DNA from: Firmicutes bacterium UBA3553
Lineage (GTDB): Bacteria > Bacillota > Clostridia > Tissierellales > Sedimentibacteraceae
Direction of reading: 5' to 3'
Assembly (NCBI GenBank): GCA_002381185.1
Contig: DFOA01000010.1
Location: 1-64,000, forward strand
DNA length: 64,000 nucleotides
In this document: positions 17,547 to 26,600 of the stretch, one piece after another
Layout: every line of letters starts with the position of its first letter
How positions within the stretch are numbered: position 1 is the stretch's first letter
The notes under the pieces: generated by a model
What the model was told of the DNA's origin: nothing
Databases searched by the model: none
What the model saw: the letters and a program-made list of their open reading frames with translations, nothing else
Position numbers and translations under genes: made by a program

Positions 17547-17571
17547 TCTTCTGATCCATTAGAACAGAAGT
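17547..17571. repeat. parS-like palindrome, copy D (degenerate)
   Basis: 25 bp, left arm TCTTCTGATCCA, centre T, right arm TAGAACAGAAGT; three changes from the consensus, directly followed by a terminator. Confidence 0.55.
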
Positions 17572-17573
17572 TA

Positions 17574-17603
17574 AACAGCAGAAAAAATACTGCTGTTTTT
17601 TTA
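17574..17603 (+). terminator. Terminator ahead of the DUF3991/Toprim gene
   Basis: AACAGCAG (17574-17581), an A-rich loop, CTGCTGTT (17590-17597) and a run of T. Confidence 0.8.
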
Positions 17604-17631
17604 TTGCTTGAAAACAAAAGGAGGAACTTAA

Positions 17632-18633
17632 ATGTATACTCAAAACCAAATTAACAAGGCAAAAAACATGGATTTATTAGACTATATGCAACAAAGAGGA
17701 TATTCTCTTTTCCAATCAGCAGCTAATGAATATAGGCTTAAAGAACATGACAGCTTAGTGATAAGTAATAATAAGTGGAAGTGGTTTTCTCGGGATATTG
17801 GTGGAGATACACTTGATTTTGTCACTAAATATGAGGGCAAGGGCTTTAAAGATGCTATGGAGATATTACTCGGCGAGAAAGGAAAAGAAAAGGTAAACGA
17901 ATATGATGTCCGCTCCAAAGAGCAGAAAATTAAGGAAATAGCTAATCTGCCTGAGAAAGCAGATAACTACAGAAGATTATTTGCTTATCTTGCCAAGACC
18001 CGAAGAATTGATCCTTCTATAATTCAGGATATGATTAATGACGGTAAGCTATATCAGGAAAAAGAGCATAACAATTGTGTATTTTTAGGGAAGGATGCAG
18101 ACGGTAAAATAAAATATTGCCTTAAGGTTGGAACTAGTACATACAAGAGGTATAAGGGTGAAATTGAAGGTTCTGATAAAGCTTATGGTGTTGAATTATG
18201 TATAGCACCAGAAAGCGAAAAGGTATATATATATGAATCGATAATTGATGCCATGAGTCATGCGACAATGATTAAAATTCAGGGTGGCAATTATAAAGAT
18301 CACAACAGAATACCTCTCGGATGTGTTGCTGATTTGAAGCTTGAGCAGTTCTTAAAGGATCATCCTGACATTAAAGTTATTGTTTCCTGCCTAGATAATG
18401 ATAAGGCAGGTATAGAAGCAACAGAAAAGATTAAAGAGAAATATACCAAAAAGGGCTATCAAATAAAGCGCATACTACCAATCAGTAAGGATTTTAACGA
18501 TGATTTGGTTGCTGCTTTTGAAAAATATGAAAAAAAAACAATGTCAGATATAAATAAGGATATAAAAATGCATCAACAAAATAATAAAAACATGCTGCTT
18601 GAAAACAAATATAATAATGTCATGGAAAGGTAA
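17632..18633 (+). CDS. DUF3991 and Toprim domain protein (primase-like)
   Basis: 333 aa. The N-terminal part has a CHC2-like zinc-finger-derived region without the Cys (WKWFSRDIGGDTLDFVTKYEG near residues 45-65), then DUF3991 around 105-190. The C-terminal half is a Toprim fold (VYIYESIIDAMSHATM near 202 with the catalytic Glu, and VIVSCLDNDKAGIEATEKI with the DxD-like pair near 255). This architecture is common on ICEs and plasmids and is thought to prime replication of transferred strands. AGGAGG precedes the ATG. It begins a long + strand run of closely spaced genes. Confidence 0.85.
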   Translation: MYTQNQINKAKNMDLLDYMQQRGYSLFQSAANEYRLKEHDSLVISNNKWKWFSRDIGGDTLDFVTKYEGKGFKDAMEILLGEKGKEKVNEYDVRSKEQKIKEIANLPEKADNYRRLFAYLAKTRRIDPSIIQDMINDGKLYQEKEHNNCVFLGKDADGKIKYCLKVGTSTYKRYKGEIEGSDKAYGVELCIAPESEKVYIYESIIDAMSHATMIKIQGGNYKDHNRIPLGCVADLKLEQFLKDHPDIKVIVSCLDNDKAGIEATEKIKEKYTKKGYQIKRILPISKDFNDDLVAAFEKYEKKTMSDINKDIKMHQQNNKNMLLENKYNNVMER

Positions 18634-18639
18634 AAAGTG

Positions 18640-20202
18640 ATGAAAACAAAGATTATAACTTTTTGGTCACCGGTTAAACGCCAAGGTGGGTGCAGCACTA
18701 ATGTTGCTTTATATGCTTCGTATCTGTCAAGTATAATGAACGAAACTGAAAAAGCTGTAATATATAGTTTAAATGAAAATGCAGATGCTGCTGATTATTT
18801 GACTCCCACGACTATAAGAAATGGCGGTGAGGAGCTATTGCTATTAAGTGAGAATAACAATGTTAACTGTAAGGAGGATGTATTAGCATACACGCATAAG
18901 CTGTCTGATAATCTTGATATCTTAGGAACGGGAAAAGAAAAGGAGATAATATCAAGGAGAATAATACAAATGACTGAAATACTCACAATGGCATATGATT
19001 ATATATTAATTGATTCAGTTACAGATAGAGATCCTGCTTCACATAGAATTTTTGACATAGCTGATTTGGTTGTAATATGTGTTCCACAAGACAAGTTTGT
19101 GTATGAAGAACTTGAAATGAGTATCTTTGAAAATAAAAAGATGATTTTCTTAAGCTCTATGCATAATGAGAAAAATGAATTGCGTTTAAATAAGATCCAG
19201 ACTATGGCTCCGGTTCAAGTCTATAAAATAAGTCGTGATGATAAAATTAGTCAGGCAGTATATGATCAGGAAGTGTTCAATTATATATGTCATGAATTTA
19301 AGAAAAAGTCATCTGTTATAAACGAACTTAAAGAGCTGCACAACGAAATACATAGGTTAATTAACCTTGAGAAATTGAACATTACATATGAGGTTAAAAA
19401 AAGCTATGAGCAAAAAAGTGGTGTTTTGCCAACTGAACCAGAAATAAAGGTAATTAAGGAATACAAATTTATTAAGGCGAAAAATAACATTGCTGTAATT
19501 AATCTTTCTCAAGGGGCCGGTTCTACATTTATAACATTAAATCTTTCCTACGCACTAAAGGATAAAAAGGTTGATACCGCTGTAATTGAGATACCAGGCA
19601 AAAATATGAAAGCAGATATTATTAATATAATTTACGAAGAACAGAAATCCTCTGAAGAAAAGTTAATAAAAAATGGTATACGATTTTATGTTAATAATAA
19701 TGAAAAAAATTGTGATTGGAGCAAAGAAAAGAATTTTGACTTTATAAGTTTAATAAGCAGAGAAAGTAATATAAACATATATGATGTAGGAAGTAGTCAG
19801 ATAGAAGATGAAAATACAAGTTTTTTGTTCAATATTATTGATGTTGCAATTATTGTGATAGATCCTATGCCATATAAATTATTGCAGACTGAAGAAAGAA
19901 TTAATGTAATTAAGATGCTTGGGGAGAAGTCTGTTAATGTTATTTATGTATTAAATAAGTACATTAAGGATTTGAATAAGAAGGATATTGAAAAATATCT
20001 ACAAGTTAAAATTTCTTCATGTGTACCTTTTATAAATCCTGAAACTTTATATGCTGCTTATTATTCTAATCAAACAGTTTATCAGTTTGAAAGATCAGAG
20101 CTTTTTCATAATAGCTTACAAAAAATTCTCACGGATGCAAATGTGCTAGAATATGAAAATCAGAGAAAAAATAAAAAATTTAATCTGTTCAAATGGAGGT
20201 AA
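18640..20202 (+). CDS. Tandem degenerate MinD/CpaE-like protein of the Tad locus
   Basis: 520 aa. Two MinD-like P-loop folds in tandem: residues 1-200, where the Walker A position reads VKRQGGCSTN, and from about 285, where it reads LSQGAGSTF. Both lack the invariant GK pair, so ATP use is doubtful; the second half keeps strands like NIAVINLSQ and VAIIVIDPMPY. CpaE/TadZ proteins localise Tad pilus assembly at the membrane. The start may be GTG 18637 or ATG 18640. The next gene, a CpaB homologue, overlaps the 3' end region of this one. Confidence 0.7.
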   Translation: MKTKIITFWSPVKRQGGCSTNVALYASYLSSIMNETEKAVIYSLNENADAADYLTPTTIRNGGEELLLLSENNNVNCKEDVLAYTHKLSDNLDILGTGKEKEIISRRIIQMTEILTMAYDYILIDSVTDRDPASHRIFDIADLVVICVPQDKFVYEELEMSIFENKKMIFLSSMHNEKNELRLNKIQTMAPVQVYKISRDDKISQAVYDQEVFNYICHEFKKKSSVINELKELHNEIHRLINLEKLNITYEVKKSYEQKSGVLPTEPEIKVIKEYKFIKAKNNIAVINLSQGAGSTFITLNLSYALKDKKVDTAVIEIPGKNMKADIINIIYEEQKSSEEKLIKNGIRFYVNNNEKNCDWSKEKNFDFISLISRESNINIYDVGSSQIEDENTSFLFNIIDVAIIVIDPMPYKLLQTEERINVIKMLGEKSVNVIYVLNKYIKDLNKKDIEKYLQVKISSCVPFINPETLYAAYYSNQTVYQFERSELFHNSLQKILTDANVLEYENQRKNKKFNLFKWR

Positions 20203-20204
20203 TT

Positions 20205-20930
20205 TTGAGAAATTTAAAAGTTAATATTTTTAAAGCAACAGCAGCATTTTTGGTGATTTTAGCTGCTGTTTTTTATTATTATGAAGAAATAAAGGTCCCT
20301 GAAGCATACATTGAAACAATAGAAGTAATTGTTGCTGCGATCGACATTCAGGAAAATACAATAATTGAAAAAGAGATGTTGTCTATAGAAAAAAGATACG
20401 CTGAAGATAATAAAAAGACAGTGAATGTTGCAAAATCATATGATGAAGTTGTTGGTAAGCGTACAATAGTACCAATATACAAAGGTGAGTCAATTAATAA
20501 TAATCGTATTATAGAAAACAAAAATTACATGAACATCAAGGATCAGACCCAAATATCATTGAACATAAACGAAGTAGATAAAGCCTTGGAACTAAAAAAA
20601 GGTGATTATATAGATATATGGCTAGAACCTGTTTCACAAGGTCAGGATATGCAAACAACTATAGAACCTTATAAACTAATTGAAAAGATACAGATCATTA
20701 AGGTCCATGACTCTAATTACAACAATATAGACCAACAAAAGACTGCAACCGGAGCTGAAAATATAACATCAAGCACTGTATATGTGCCGGCATATTTTAC
20801 AATAGAGTTGCCAGATGCAGAATTGAAAGTGTTATATTCTATAGACAAAAATAAATACAATGTACGCGTCACTCGTTATGGTGAAGAAAAATTGTTTAAT
20901 ACAATAGCAAGTGTTATAAGGGGTGATTAA
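20205..20930 (+). CDS. CpaB/RcpC-like pilus assembly protein (SAF domain)
   Basis: 241 aa. One N-terminal membrane helix (TAAFLVILAAVFYYY, residues 11-25), then a SAF/AFP-III-like domain (VAAIDIQENTIIEKEML near 45, VVGKRTIVPIYKGESI near 82) and a beta-rich RcpC-type C-terminus. In Tad systems CpaB is exported and helps pilus assembly. The start is TTG 20205, with GGAGGT just ahead; an in-frame ATG at 20193 overlaps that site and is less likely. It lies immediately after the CpaE-like gene and 1 bp before the Toprim-like gene. Confidence 0.8.
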   Translation: MRNLKVNIFKATAAFLVILAAVFYYYEEIKVPEAYIETIEVIVAAIDIQENTIIEKEMLSIEKRYAEDNKKTVNVAKSYDEVVGKRTIVPIYKGESINNNRIIENKNYMNIKDQTQISLNINEVDKALELKKGDYIDIWLEPVSQGQDMQTTIEPYKLIEKIQIIKVHDSNYNNIDQQKTATGAENITSSTVYVPAYFTIELPDAELKVLYSIDKNKYNVRVTRYGEEKLFNTIASVIRGD

Positions 20931-20931
20931 T

Positions 20932-21852
20932 ATGCCGAAAATCAGTTACATAGATAAAAGCTTTAGGAGAGACAAATTACAGCTTATTGATAAAATAAAT
21001 GAAGTTATCAGAAATTATATAGCTCAAGGATACAGCCTGACATTAAGACAAGTATATTATCAGCTTGTGGCTAGAGCAATAATCGAGAATAATGAGAAGT
21101 CCTATAAAAATGTTGGAAATCTCATAAGCGATGCAAGGCTTGCCGGCTTGATAGATTGGAATTCTATTGAAGACAGAACAAGAAACATGAGAGGAAATTC
21201 TCATTGGTCTTCACCCGGTTCTATAATAAACTCTGCTGCGTATTCCTACCATTTGGATCACTGGGAAGGACAGGAGTATTATGTTGAGGTATGGGTTGAA
21301 AAGGATGCTCTCATTGGTATTGTCGGCCAGATATGCGGTCAGTTGGATGTTAATTTCTTTTCATGCCGGGGCTATGTCTCACAGTCTGAAATGTGGGCAG
21401 CTGCACAAAGATTAAAACTTAGGCAAGACCAAGGTCAAAATGTGGTGCTTCTGCATTTAGGCGATCATGACCCAAGCGGTAAAGATATGAGCAGGGATAT
21501 CCAGGACAGGCTTAGAATATTTGAAGCCTATAATGTTGAATTTCATAGGCTTGCGCTCAATATGAATCAGATTGAACAATATAATCCACCGCCTAACCCT
21601 GCAAAGCTTACGGATAGCAGAGCAACACAATATATAGATGAATTTGGTTATGACAGTTGGGAGTTAGATGCCCTAGAACCGCAAATTATAAGTAATTTGA
21701 TTGAAAAAAATGTGAGTAGATATCGTAATGAAAGAATTTATAATGAAATATTAAAGCAAGAGAAAACGGAAAAAAACCTGCTTTCAGATATATCTACTAA
21801 TTGGAATGGTATAGGAGAAAACTGGAATGAAATTAAAAGAATATATTGCTGA
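20932..21852 (+). CDS. Toprim-like protein of the topoisomerase VI-A/Spo11 type found in phages and ICEs
   Basis: 306 aa. N-terminal wHTH-like region (LTLRQVYYQLVARAII, residues about 38-53, then NLISDARLAGLIDWNSIEDRTR), a glutamate in YVEVWVEKDALIGIV near 118 and LLHLGDHDPSGKDMSRDI near 175, together a Toprim-like acid set (E...DxDxxG). Similar genes are frequent in phage and mobile DNA with unknown role. The ATG at 20932 follows AAGGGGTGAT. Its place inside the Tad locus is odd and may reflect a later insertion; it could act in DNA processing instead of pilus work. Confidence 0.65.
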   Translation: MPKISYIDKSFRRDKLQLIDKINEVIRNYIAQGYSLTLRQVYYQLVARAIIENNEKSYKNVGNLISDARLAGLIDWNSIEDRTRNMRGNSHWSSPGSIINSAAYSYHLDHWEGQEYYVEVWVEKDALIGIVGQICGQLDVNFFSCRGYVSQSEMWAAAQRLKLRQDQGQNVVLLHLGDHDPSGKDMSRDIQDRLRIFEAYNVEFHRLALNMNQIEQYNPPPNPAKLTDSRATQYIDEFGYDSWELDALEPQIISNLIEKNVSRYRNERIYNEILKQEKTEKNLLSDISTNWNGIGENWNEIKRIYC

Positions 21853-21881
21853 AGCAATTGAAGGATGGAGGGAGCTGAAAA

Positions 21882-22532
21882 ATGACAAAACTGATAACAG
21901 TAACGGGCAGGTCCGGAGCAGGAAAGACGACAGTAGCGGCAATACTAGCAGAAAAACTATCTGAAAAATATATTGTATGCTTGGTTGACAATAATCGGGA
22001 TAACATAAATATATATTCATCTTTATCTACGATTGAAAATATAAAACTGTATTTCTGCCTTAATGACAAGGCGAGCTGCTGTCGGGCCATAAAAGAAAGT
22101 GCGGCAAAGCTAAATAAGAACCTATATTTCTTTTCGGGGAGCAATGAACTGCTTACTAAAGACGAAATACAAATTTTTAAAGAGCAGGAAATCTTTGAAT
22201 ACATCATCCTGGATTCCGGAATAAATGTTGAGCAGTCTGACTTCGAAATAACAGTTATAAATCCTAACAGACGAGAATACGAAATGACAGAATCATCAGA
22301 TAAAAATATAATTGTTATAAACAGATATGCAGAAAATACAGAGTTTAAGGTTGATGCAAAAGACTTTAAACTCTATTTTTGTCCAGAGATAATTAATTTC
22401 CCCAATGGCTTTTTTCTTACTCTTCCGGAAGAAAATGAAAAAGAAATAAAAAAACTTATTGAAAAAATAACAGGTGAAAGATTAAAAAATAGCAAAACAA
22501 GGCCAAAATTCAGGTTGTTTGGAGGAATCTAA
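21882..22532 (+). CDS. MinD/TadZ-like P-loop ATPase of the Tad locus
   Basis: 216 aa. Walker A GRSGAGKTT at residues 9-17 is intact, unlike the larger CpaE-like protein upstream; the rest follows a short MinD-like fold (CLVDNNRDN, YIILDSGIN). It directly abuts the CpaF ATPase gene (stop and start adjacent), the usual place for TadZ/CpaE. GGAGGGAG lies ahead of the ATG. It probably positions the secretion ATPase at the membrane. A shikimate-kinase-like P-loop enzyme is less likely given the context. Confidence 0.7.
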   Translation: MTKLITVTGRSGAGKTTVAAILAEKLSEKYIVCLVDNNRDNINIYSSLSTIENIKLYFCLNDKASCCRAIKESAAKLNKNLYFFSGSNELLTKDEIQIFKEQEIFEYIILDSGINVEQSDFEITVINPNRREYEMTESSDKNIIVINRYAENTEFKVDAKDFKLYFCPEIINFPNGFFLTLPEENEKEIKKLIEKITGERLKNSKTRPKFRLFGGI

Positions 22533-23822
22533 ATGGAATACAAAGAAATAGAAAACTATGTATATGAACAGATTACCAATAAAGAATTTCCGTCAAAAGA
22601 ATTAAGCAATATACATACTCAGATGTTAATTAATTGTTCAGCCGGTGACATGGTTGCCAGAAAATATATTATGACATTAATCAGAAATATATTACTAGAG
22701 ATTAATATTCCTAAAGAGGAAACAGAAAGCATTGCAAATAAAATTTACGCTGAAAAATGGGGTCTGAAAATACTTGAAAAATATAATATACCTGATGTTG
22801 ATGAAATAATAGTATTAGGAACACGAATTCTGCTGAAGAAGCAGGGAGACATATTTGAAGTTAACGAACAGTTCAACAATTATAATGAAGTTATTAATGT
22901 AATGCGTAGAAGTATAGAGTTTGATAAAACAAAGGACTTAAATGATTCAAATCCTGCTATTTCGGCAGAAAGATCAGATGGAGCAAGAATACAAATTACA
23001 ATACCGCCTTTATCAAAATATCCGATACTTAATATCCGTAAATTTGACAGTTTTGTTCCAACAACTGAAAATATGTTGGCCAGTAATACCTTTTCGGAAA
23101 AAGAGGTCGAGATGTTGTCAGCGTTTGTTAGAGGAAGGGCTAATATATTCGTAATCGGAGAGCCAGAGTCAGGTAAAACATCAACCGTTAAGTGGCTTAT
23201 AGACTTTATAAACAATAAAATGATTATTGGTCTGCTAGAGACGGATTTTGAAATGAATCCTGAACGACTTTATCCGCATAAATATTTTATATCGTTAAGG
23301 GAAAGGGGTGGATACTCTTTAGGGGATTTATTTGCTGTCCAACTACGGCAGAGTATTAATCTTACAATTGTTACGGAAGTAAGAAATAAAGAAGCTGATG
23401 AGTTAATTATGTCTATGACACGAGGGCTTGACGGAAGTATGGGAACTGGACATATTACAGATGCAGATAGCGTTCCGGATGCACTTGCCTATATGATTAT
23501 GGAAAATGGAAATAACATATCATTTAACGCAAAAAGAAACCAGGTGGCTGAGGCTATAGATATTGTAATAGATATGAGAAAGCTTCCTGAGAACGAAAAG
23601 GGGCAGAGGAAAAAAATTGGTGGTGGCATTTATGAACTCATTGCAAAAGGAGAAAACAAACGACATGAGACAGTACCACTTTCAAAACTTATTATTGATG
23701 AAGAGAATCCTCAAGCAAGCAATAAAAAGGTATACGAAAATACCATATCAAATAAACTCAAAGAAAAGCTTAATAGAAACGGTTTAAAAATGAGTGAAAT
23801 TAAAAGGATTTTTGGTGATTAA
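22533..23822 (+). CDS. cpaF: CpaF/TadA secretion ATPase
   Basis: 429 aa, the hexameric motor of Tad pilus assembly on the inner face of the membrane. It has a helical N-terminal domain (to about 130), then Walker A GEPESGKTS near residue 209, an Asp box (LLETDFEMNPE), Walker B/His-box-like VTEVRNKEADELIMSMTRG near 285, and GTGHITDADSVPDALAYM near 305, all typical of type II/IV secretion ATPases of the CpaF branch. Walker A has E where A is more usual. It starts immediately after the TadZ-like gene and precedes TadB by 1 bp. Confidence 0.93.
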   Translation: MEYKEIENYVYEQITNKEFPSKELSNIHTQMLINCSAGDMVARKYIMTLIRNILLEINIPKEETESIANKIYAEKWGLKILEKYNIPDVDEIIVLGTRILLKKQGDIFEVNEQFNNYNEVINVMRRSIEFDKTKDLNDSNPAISAERSDGARIQITIPPLSKYPILNIRKFDSFVPTTENMLASNTFSEKEVEMLSAFVRGRANIFVIGEPESGKTSTVKWLIDFINNKMIIGLLETDFEMNPERLYPHKYFISLRERGGYSLGDLFAVQLRQSINLTIVTEVRNKEADELIMSMTRGLDGSMGTGHITDADSVPDALAYMIMENGNNISFNAKRNQVAEAIDIVIDMRKLPENEKGQRKKIGGGIYELIAKGENKRHETVPLSKLIIDEENPQASNKKVYENTISNKLKEKLNRNGLKMSEIKRIFGD

Positions 23823-23823
23823 G

Positions 23824-24744
23824 ATGTATAAGGTACTTATAGTTACAGCAATTATTTGTATTGCTTTCGGTATATTTAAAAGACCAAGAAAAATGAAAGT
23901 TAAGAATTTCAGTAAAGAAAGTAAAGAAAATATCCTGCTTATGAAACTTGATAAAATAATAAATAAGAGTAATTATTTAAGCCAGGTAAAGGAAAAGTAC
24001 ATATCAAAGCTTCAATTAATTAACTTTAAGAATTATAAATATAACAATGTGTTAATAGTGAAATATGTTGCAATTGATGCTTTAATATCACTACTCTTAT
24101 TAATAGCTTTATTTAATATAATAACGATGTGGTATGCAGCATTAACTATTTCGGCAGTATGTTTTCAACTGATAATCATGCTGGGAGAAAATTATATTAA
24201 ATATAGAATAGATAAAATACACAGGCAATTTACGGAAGCATTAAAATGCTTTTTAGATGAATATATAATTAATAAAAATATAAAGAATGCAATAAATAAC
24301 TCCTACAATAAGATGCCAAAAGAAATAGGCGGAGCTTTTGAGATGCTGGCAAGAGAGCTTTCAGGAGAAAAAAACTATGAGACTACAATAAAAAAATTTG
24401 CAAATGAGCTGTCATATGTATGGGGCCATAGTTTTGCAGAATTTTTAATAAGCAGCTATGAAGGAGCAGGAGATGTAACAGAAGAACTTATGATGTTGAA
24501 TAAGCTGATATCAGAGGAGATAACAGCTGAGGAAGAAGAAAAGTCCAGCAGGTTTGAAAACAAACTGACTTTTATAGTAATATATTTCTTTGCTTTGGTT
24601 GGAATTATTATAAACATCTTAAAAAACAACCTGGCAAGGTATTTATATTTTTATACAGACACTGGGAATGCCCTTATTGCCGCATGGTTGATAATTTTAA
24701 TTGTAAAAATTGCGTTTACATCGCTTACTGAAAGAGGAAGGTGA
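23824..24744 (+). CDS. tadB: TadB-like pilus assembly membrane protein
   Basis: 306 aa. Short N-terminal helix, two central helices near residues 80-120 and two at the C-terminus, around a T2SSF domain (QFTEALKCFLDEYIINK near 145, FAEFLISSYEGAGDVTEELMML near 210). TadB and TadC form the membrane platform on which CpaF acts. ATG 23824 is chosen: it lies 1 bp after cpaF and behind GGTGAT. It is followed 4 bp later by TadC. Confidence 0.85.
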   Translation: MYKVLIVTAIICIAFGIFKRPRKMKVKNFSKESKENILLMKLDKIINKSNYLSQVKEKYISKLQLINFKNYKYNNVLIVKYVAIDALISLLLLIALFNIITMWYAALTISAVCFQLIIMLGENYIKYRIDKIHRQFTEALKCFLDEYIINKNIKNAINNSYNKMPKEIGGAFEMLARELSGEKNYETTIKKFANELSYVWGHSFAEFLISSYEGAGDVTEELMMLNKLISEEITAEEEEKSSRFENKLTFIVIYFFALVGIIINILKNNLARYLYFYTDTGNALIAAWLIILIVKIAFTSLTERGR

Positions 24745-24748
24745 AAAC

Positions 24749-25645
24749 ATGTATGCTATACTTTTAATGATATCAATAGTAGTTTTGGCACTTAGCATTA
24801 AGCCTAAGAAGAAACTTAAACGTAGGAATGATAAAGGGTTATTAGAATCATTAAATAATAAGTTTTCAAAGTTGCACCACAAAAAAGGAAGCCGAAGATA
24901 CTACAAATTAAAGCAGAAGATAATAAATGCAGGGCTAAAAATGAGTCCGGAAACATATCAGACAGTAAGATTGGTATTGCCGGTTGTGGTTATGGTAATT
25001 TACATACTTTTCAAATCTATAAATTTTATTAATCTTAAAATAAGTGCTGAAAACCTCATAGAAGCAGCAAAAATATTAAATGATGAATCAATTTTAAATA
25101 TAAGGTTCAACATAAACTTTTTAATTGTTTTTTTGATTGGTTTTATATCATTATTGCTGCAAGAGTTAATACTTTTTTTTATGGGAAAGATAAAGGCAAA
25201 AATAAGTAAAAGAGAAGCATTAATTTTGCAGACATATACAATAATGCTTCTTAAAACAACTAAACCTGTAAAGCAAATACTCATTTCCTTATACGAAAGG
25301 GCAGATTTTTTTAAACCACATCTTAAGAAAGCAAATGAGAGATTCTCAACTGATCCTGAGGTTGCTCTTTCAGAATTGATGGAATCTGCTCAAGGTGATT
25401 TTATAAATATTTGTATTGCCCTTCAGCAGGCATTCAATGGCTGCAGGCCACTTAGTGTAACATATCTTGAAAATCGCAGGAATCTTTCAAGGGAAGTTAA
25501 CAAACAGATAAGAATAAGAAATCAAACCAGAAACCAAGGAATAGGTATTTTGATTATGATAATTCCACTGGTAGTATCCCTTGCAATCGTAGGGTATCCA
25601 TGGATAATGTATACTTTAAAGGCAATAAGATCAATTCCAATATAA
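24749..25645 (+). CDS. tadC: TadC-like pilus assembly membrane protein
   Basis: 298 aa. The same layout as TadB: an N-terminal helix, central helices near 70-90 and 120-150, a cytoplasmic T2SSF-type domain (FKPHLKKANERFSTDPEVALSEL near 190) and a final helix (GIGILIMIIPLVVSLAIVG). ATG 24749 follows GAGGAAGGTG. Together with TadB it completes the platform. The pilin genes follow after 58 bp. Confidence 0.82.
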   Translation: MYAILLMISIVVLALSIKPKKKLKRRNDKGLLESLNNKFSKLHHKKGSRRYYKLKQKIINAGLKMSPETYQTVRLVLPVVVMVIYILFKSINFINLKISAENLIEAAKILNDESILNIRFNINFLIVFLIGFISLLLQELILFFMGKIKAKISKREALILQTYTIMLLKTTKPVKQILISLYERADFFKPHLKKANERFSTDPEVALSELMESAQGDFINICIALQQAFNGCRPLSVTYLENRRNLSREVNKQIRIRNQTRNQGIGILIMIIPLVVSLAIVGYPWIMYTLKAIRSIPI

Positions 25646-25703
25646 AATTCAAGACGGCAGTTAATCCTGCTGTTTTTTTATATAGATATTTCATGTATAA
25701 GGG

Positions 25704-25889
25704 GTGAACGAAAATATAAGAAAAATATTATCAAATAAAAGTGGGCTTATATCAATAGAAATAATTGCTTACATAGCTGTCGCAGCCATTATAGCAAGCA
25801 TTGCAATTCCTAAATTTAATGATGCTTTTGCTGTAAGAAATACAGCAGTAAGCAACAATTTTAATTCAACAGACACAATAATCGAATAA
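25704..25889 (+). CDS. Tad/Flp-type prepilin 1
   Basis: 61 aa. A short basic leader (13 residues) ends in KSG, followed by LISIEI and a hydrophobic helix of about 20 residues: a prepilin peptidase site (cut after Gly) with Glu at position +5, the hallmark of type IV pilins. The mature protein of about 47 residues is Flp-like in size. The start is GTG behind GGGG, a weak site. It is the first of two tandem prepilins; the peptidase is at 37,840. Confidence 0.82.
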   Translation: MNENIRKILSNKSGLISIEIIAYIAVAAIIASIAIPKFNDAFAVRNTAVSNNFNSTDTIIE

Positions 25890-25903
25890 AGAAGGGAGAA
25901 CTT

Positions 25904-26101
25904 ATGTTAAATAAAATAAAAAAAACATTAAAGAATAAAAAAGGGTTGACTACTATCGAAATTCTTAGTTGGATAGCAGTCTTTTCACTAATAGTAGTAG
26001 CTGTTGCTACAACACTTAAACCTGATATTGTGGGAACCGACAGCATCCTTACAAATTCTTCAGCGCGTATTAAAGGTCTCGATAGCGTAATGACACCATA
26101 A
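25904..26101 (+). CDS. Tad/Flp-type prepilin 2
   Basis: 65 aa. Leader ending KKG, then LTTIEILSW and a 20-residue hydrophobic helix; Glu again at +5 after the predicted cut. It is a paralogue of the gene 14 bp upstream, with a different tail. GGGAG lies ahead of the ATG. A GC-rich hairpin at 26118-26141 follows its stop and may protect the pilin mRNA, which could set a high pilin-to-machinery ratio. Confidence 0.85.
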   Translation: MLNKIKKTLKNKKGLTTIEILSWIAVFSLIVVAVATTLKPDIVGTDSILTNSSARIKGLDSVMTP

Positions 26102-26117
26102 ATTAAGATATTATTAC

Positions 26118-26141
26118 CAGGGGGAGCGTAGACTTCCCCTG
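26118..26141 (+). other. Intercistronic GC-rich hairpin after the pilin genes
   Basis: CAGGGGGA and TTCCCCTG pair around an eight-base loop between the second prepilin and the first TadE-like gene. There is no T run, so it looks like an mRNA-stabilising or processing hairpin more than a terminator. Confidence 0.5.
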
Positions 26142-26161
26142 AAAATAGGGAGAAGGATATA

Positions 26162-26596
26162 ATGAATTATATTAAAAATGAAAAAGGAGCAATTAATACA
26201 ATAGGAGTATTGGCATATTTACCGCTTATAATATATATGATTGTTTATATAATTATGGGTGGTCTATTTCTAGTAGAAAAAAATGAGCTTAGCACAATTG
26301 TAAATAAGAAGCTTGACAGAGCGATAATCGAAGGGCAATTCAAAATAGAGCTGAAAGATGAACTTATAAATGAACTGGACTCCAAAGGTTTTAAAAAGGA
26401 AAAAATTGATATTACTATAACTCCTGATGCAGCAGCTGACAATAATAATGATACTTACACTTCCAGGGGCAATGAAATAAGCATAACGGTGATATATAAG
26501 GAAACACATACATTCTATTACCTTAATTTTGGTATTGGTGAAGAATCAACATTCTACCCAAAAAAGAGAGTAACAGGAATGTCAGAAAAGTGGTGA
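26162..26596 (+). CDS. TadE-like minor pseudopilin
   Basis: 144 aa. The N-terminus NEKGAINTIG followed by a hydrophobic helix resembles a prepilin leader cut after Gly, but position +5 is not Glu. The rest is an extracellular domain with a TadE/F-like pattern. The leader NYIKNEKG is almost the same as that of the next gene, so they are paralogues. It precedes that gene by 4 bp. It likely forms part of the pilus base or tip. Confidence 0.68.
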   Translation: MNYIKNEKGAINTIGVLAYLPLIIYMIVYIIMGGLFLVEKNELSTIVNKKLDRAIIEGQFKIELKDELINELDSKGFKKEKIDITITPDAAADNNNDTYTSRGNEISITVIYKETHTFYYLNFGIGEESTFYPKKRVTGMSEKW

Positions 26597-26600
26597 GGTT

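Noticed and set aside
15145..17571. Palindromic repeats considered as a CRISPR array
   Set aside because: The copies are unevenly spaced, lie partly inside parB, and have no spacers of equal length or cas genes nearby; ParB sites explain them better.
24697..24882. Several minus-strand open frames over the Tad and transfer genes
   Set aside because: They are shadows of well-supported plus-strand genes, with no ribosome sites and unlikely amino acid composition.
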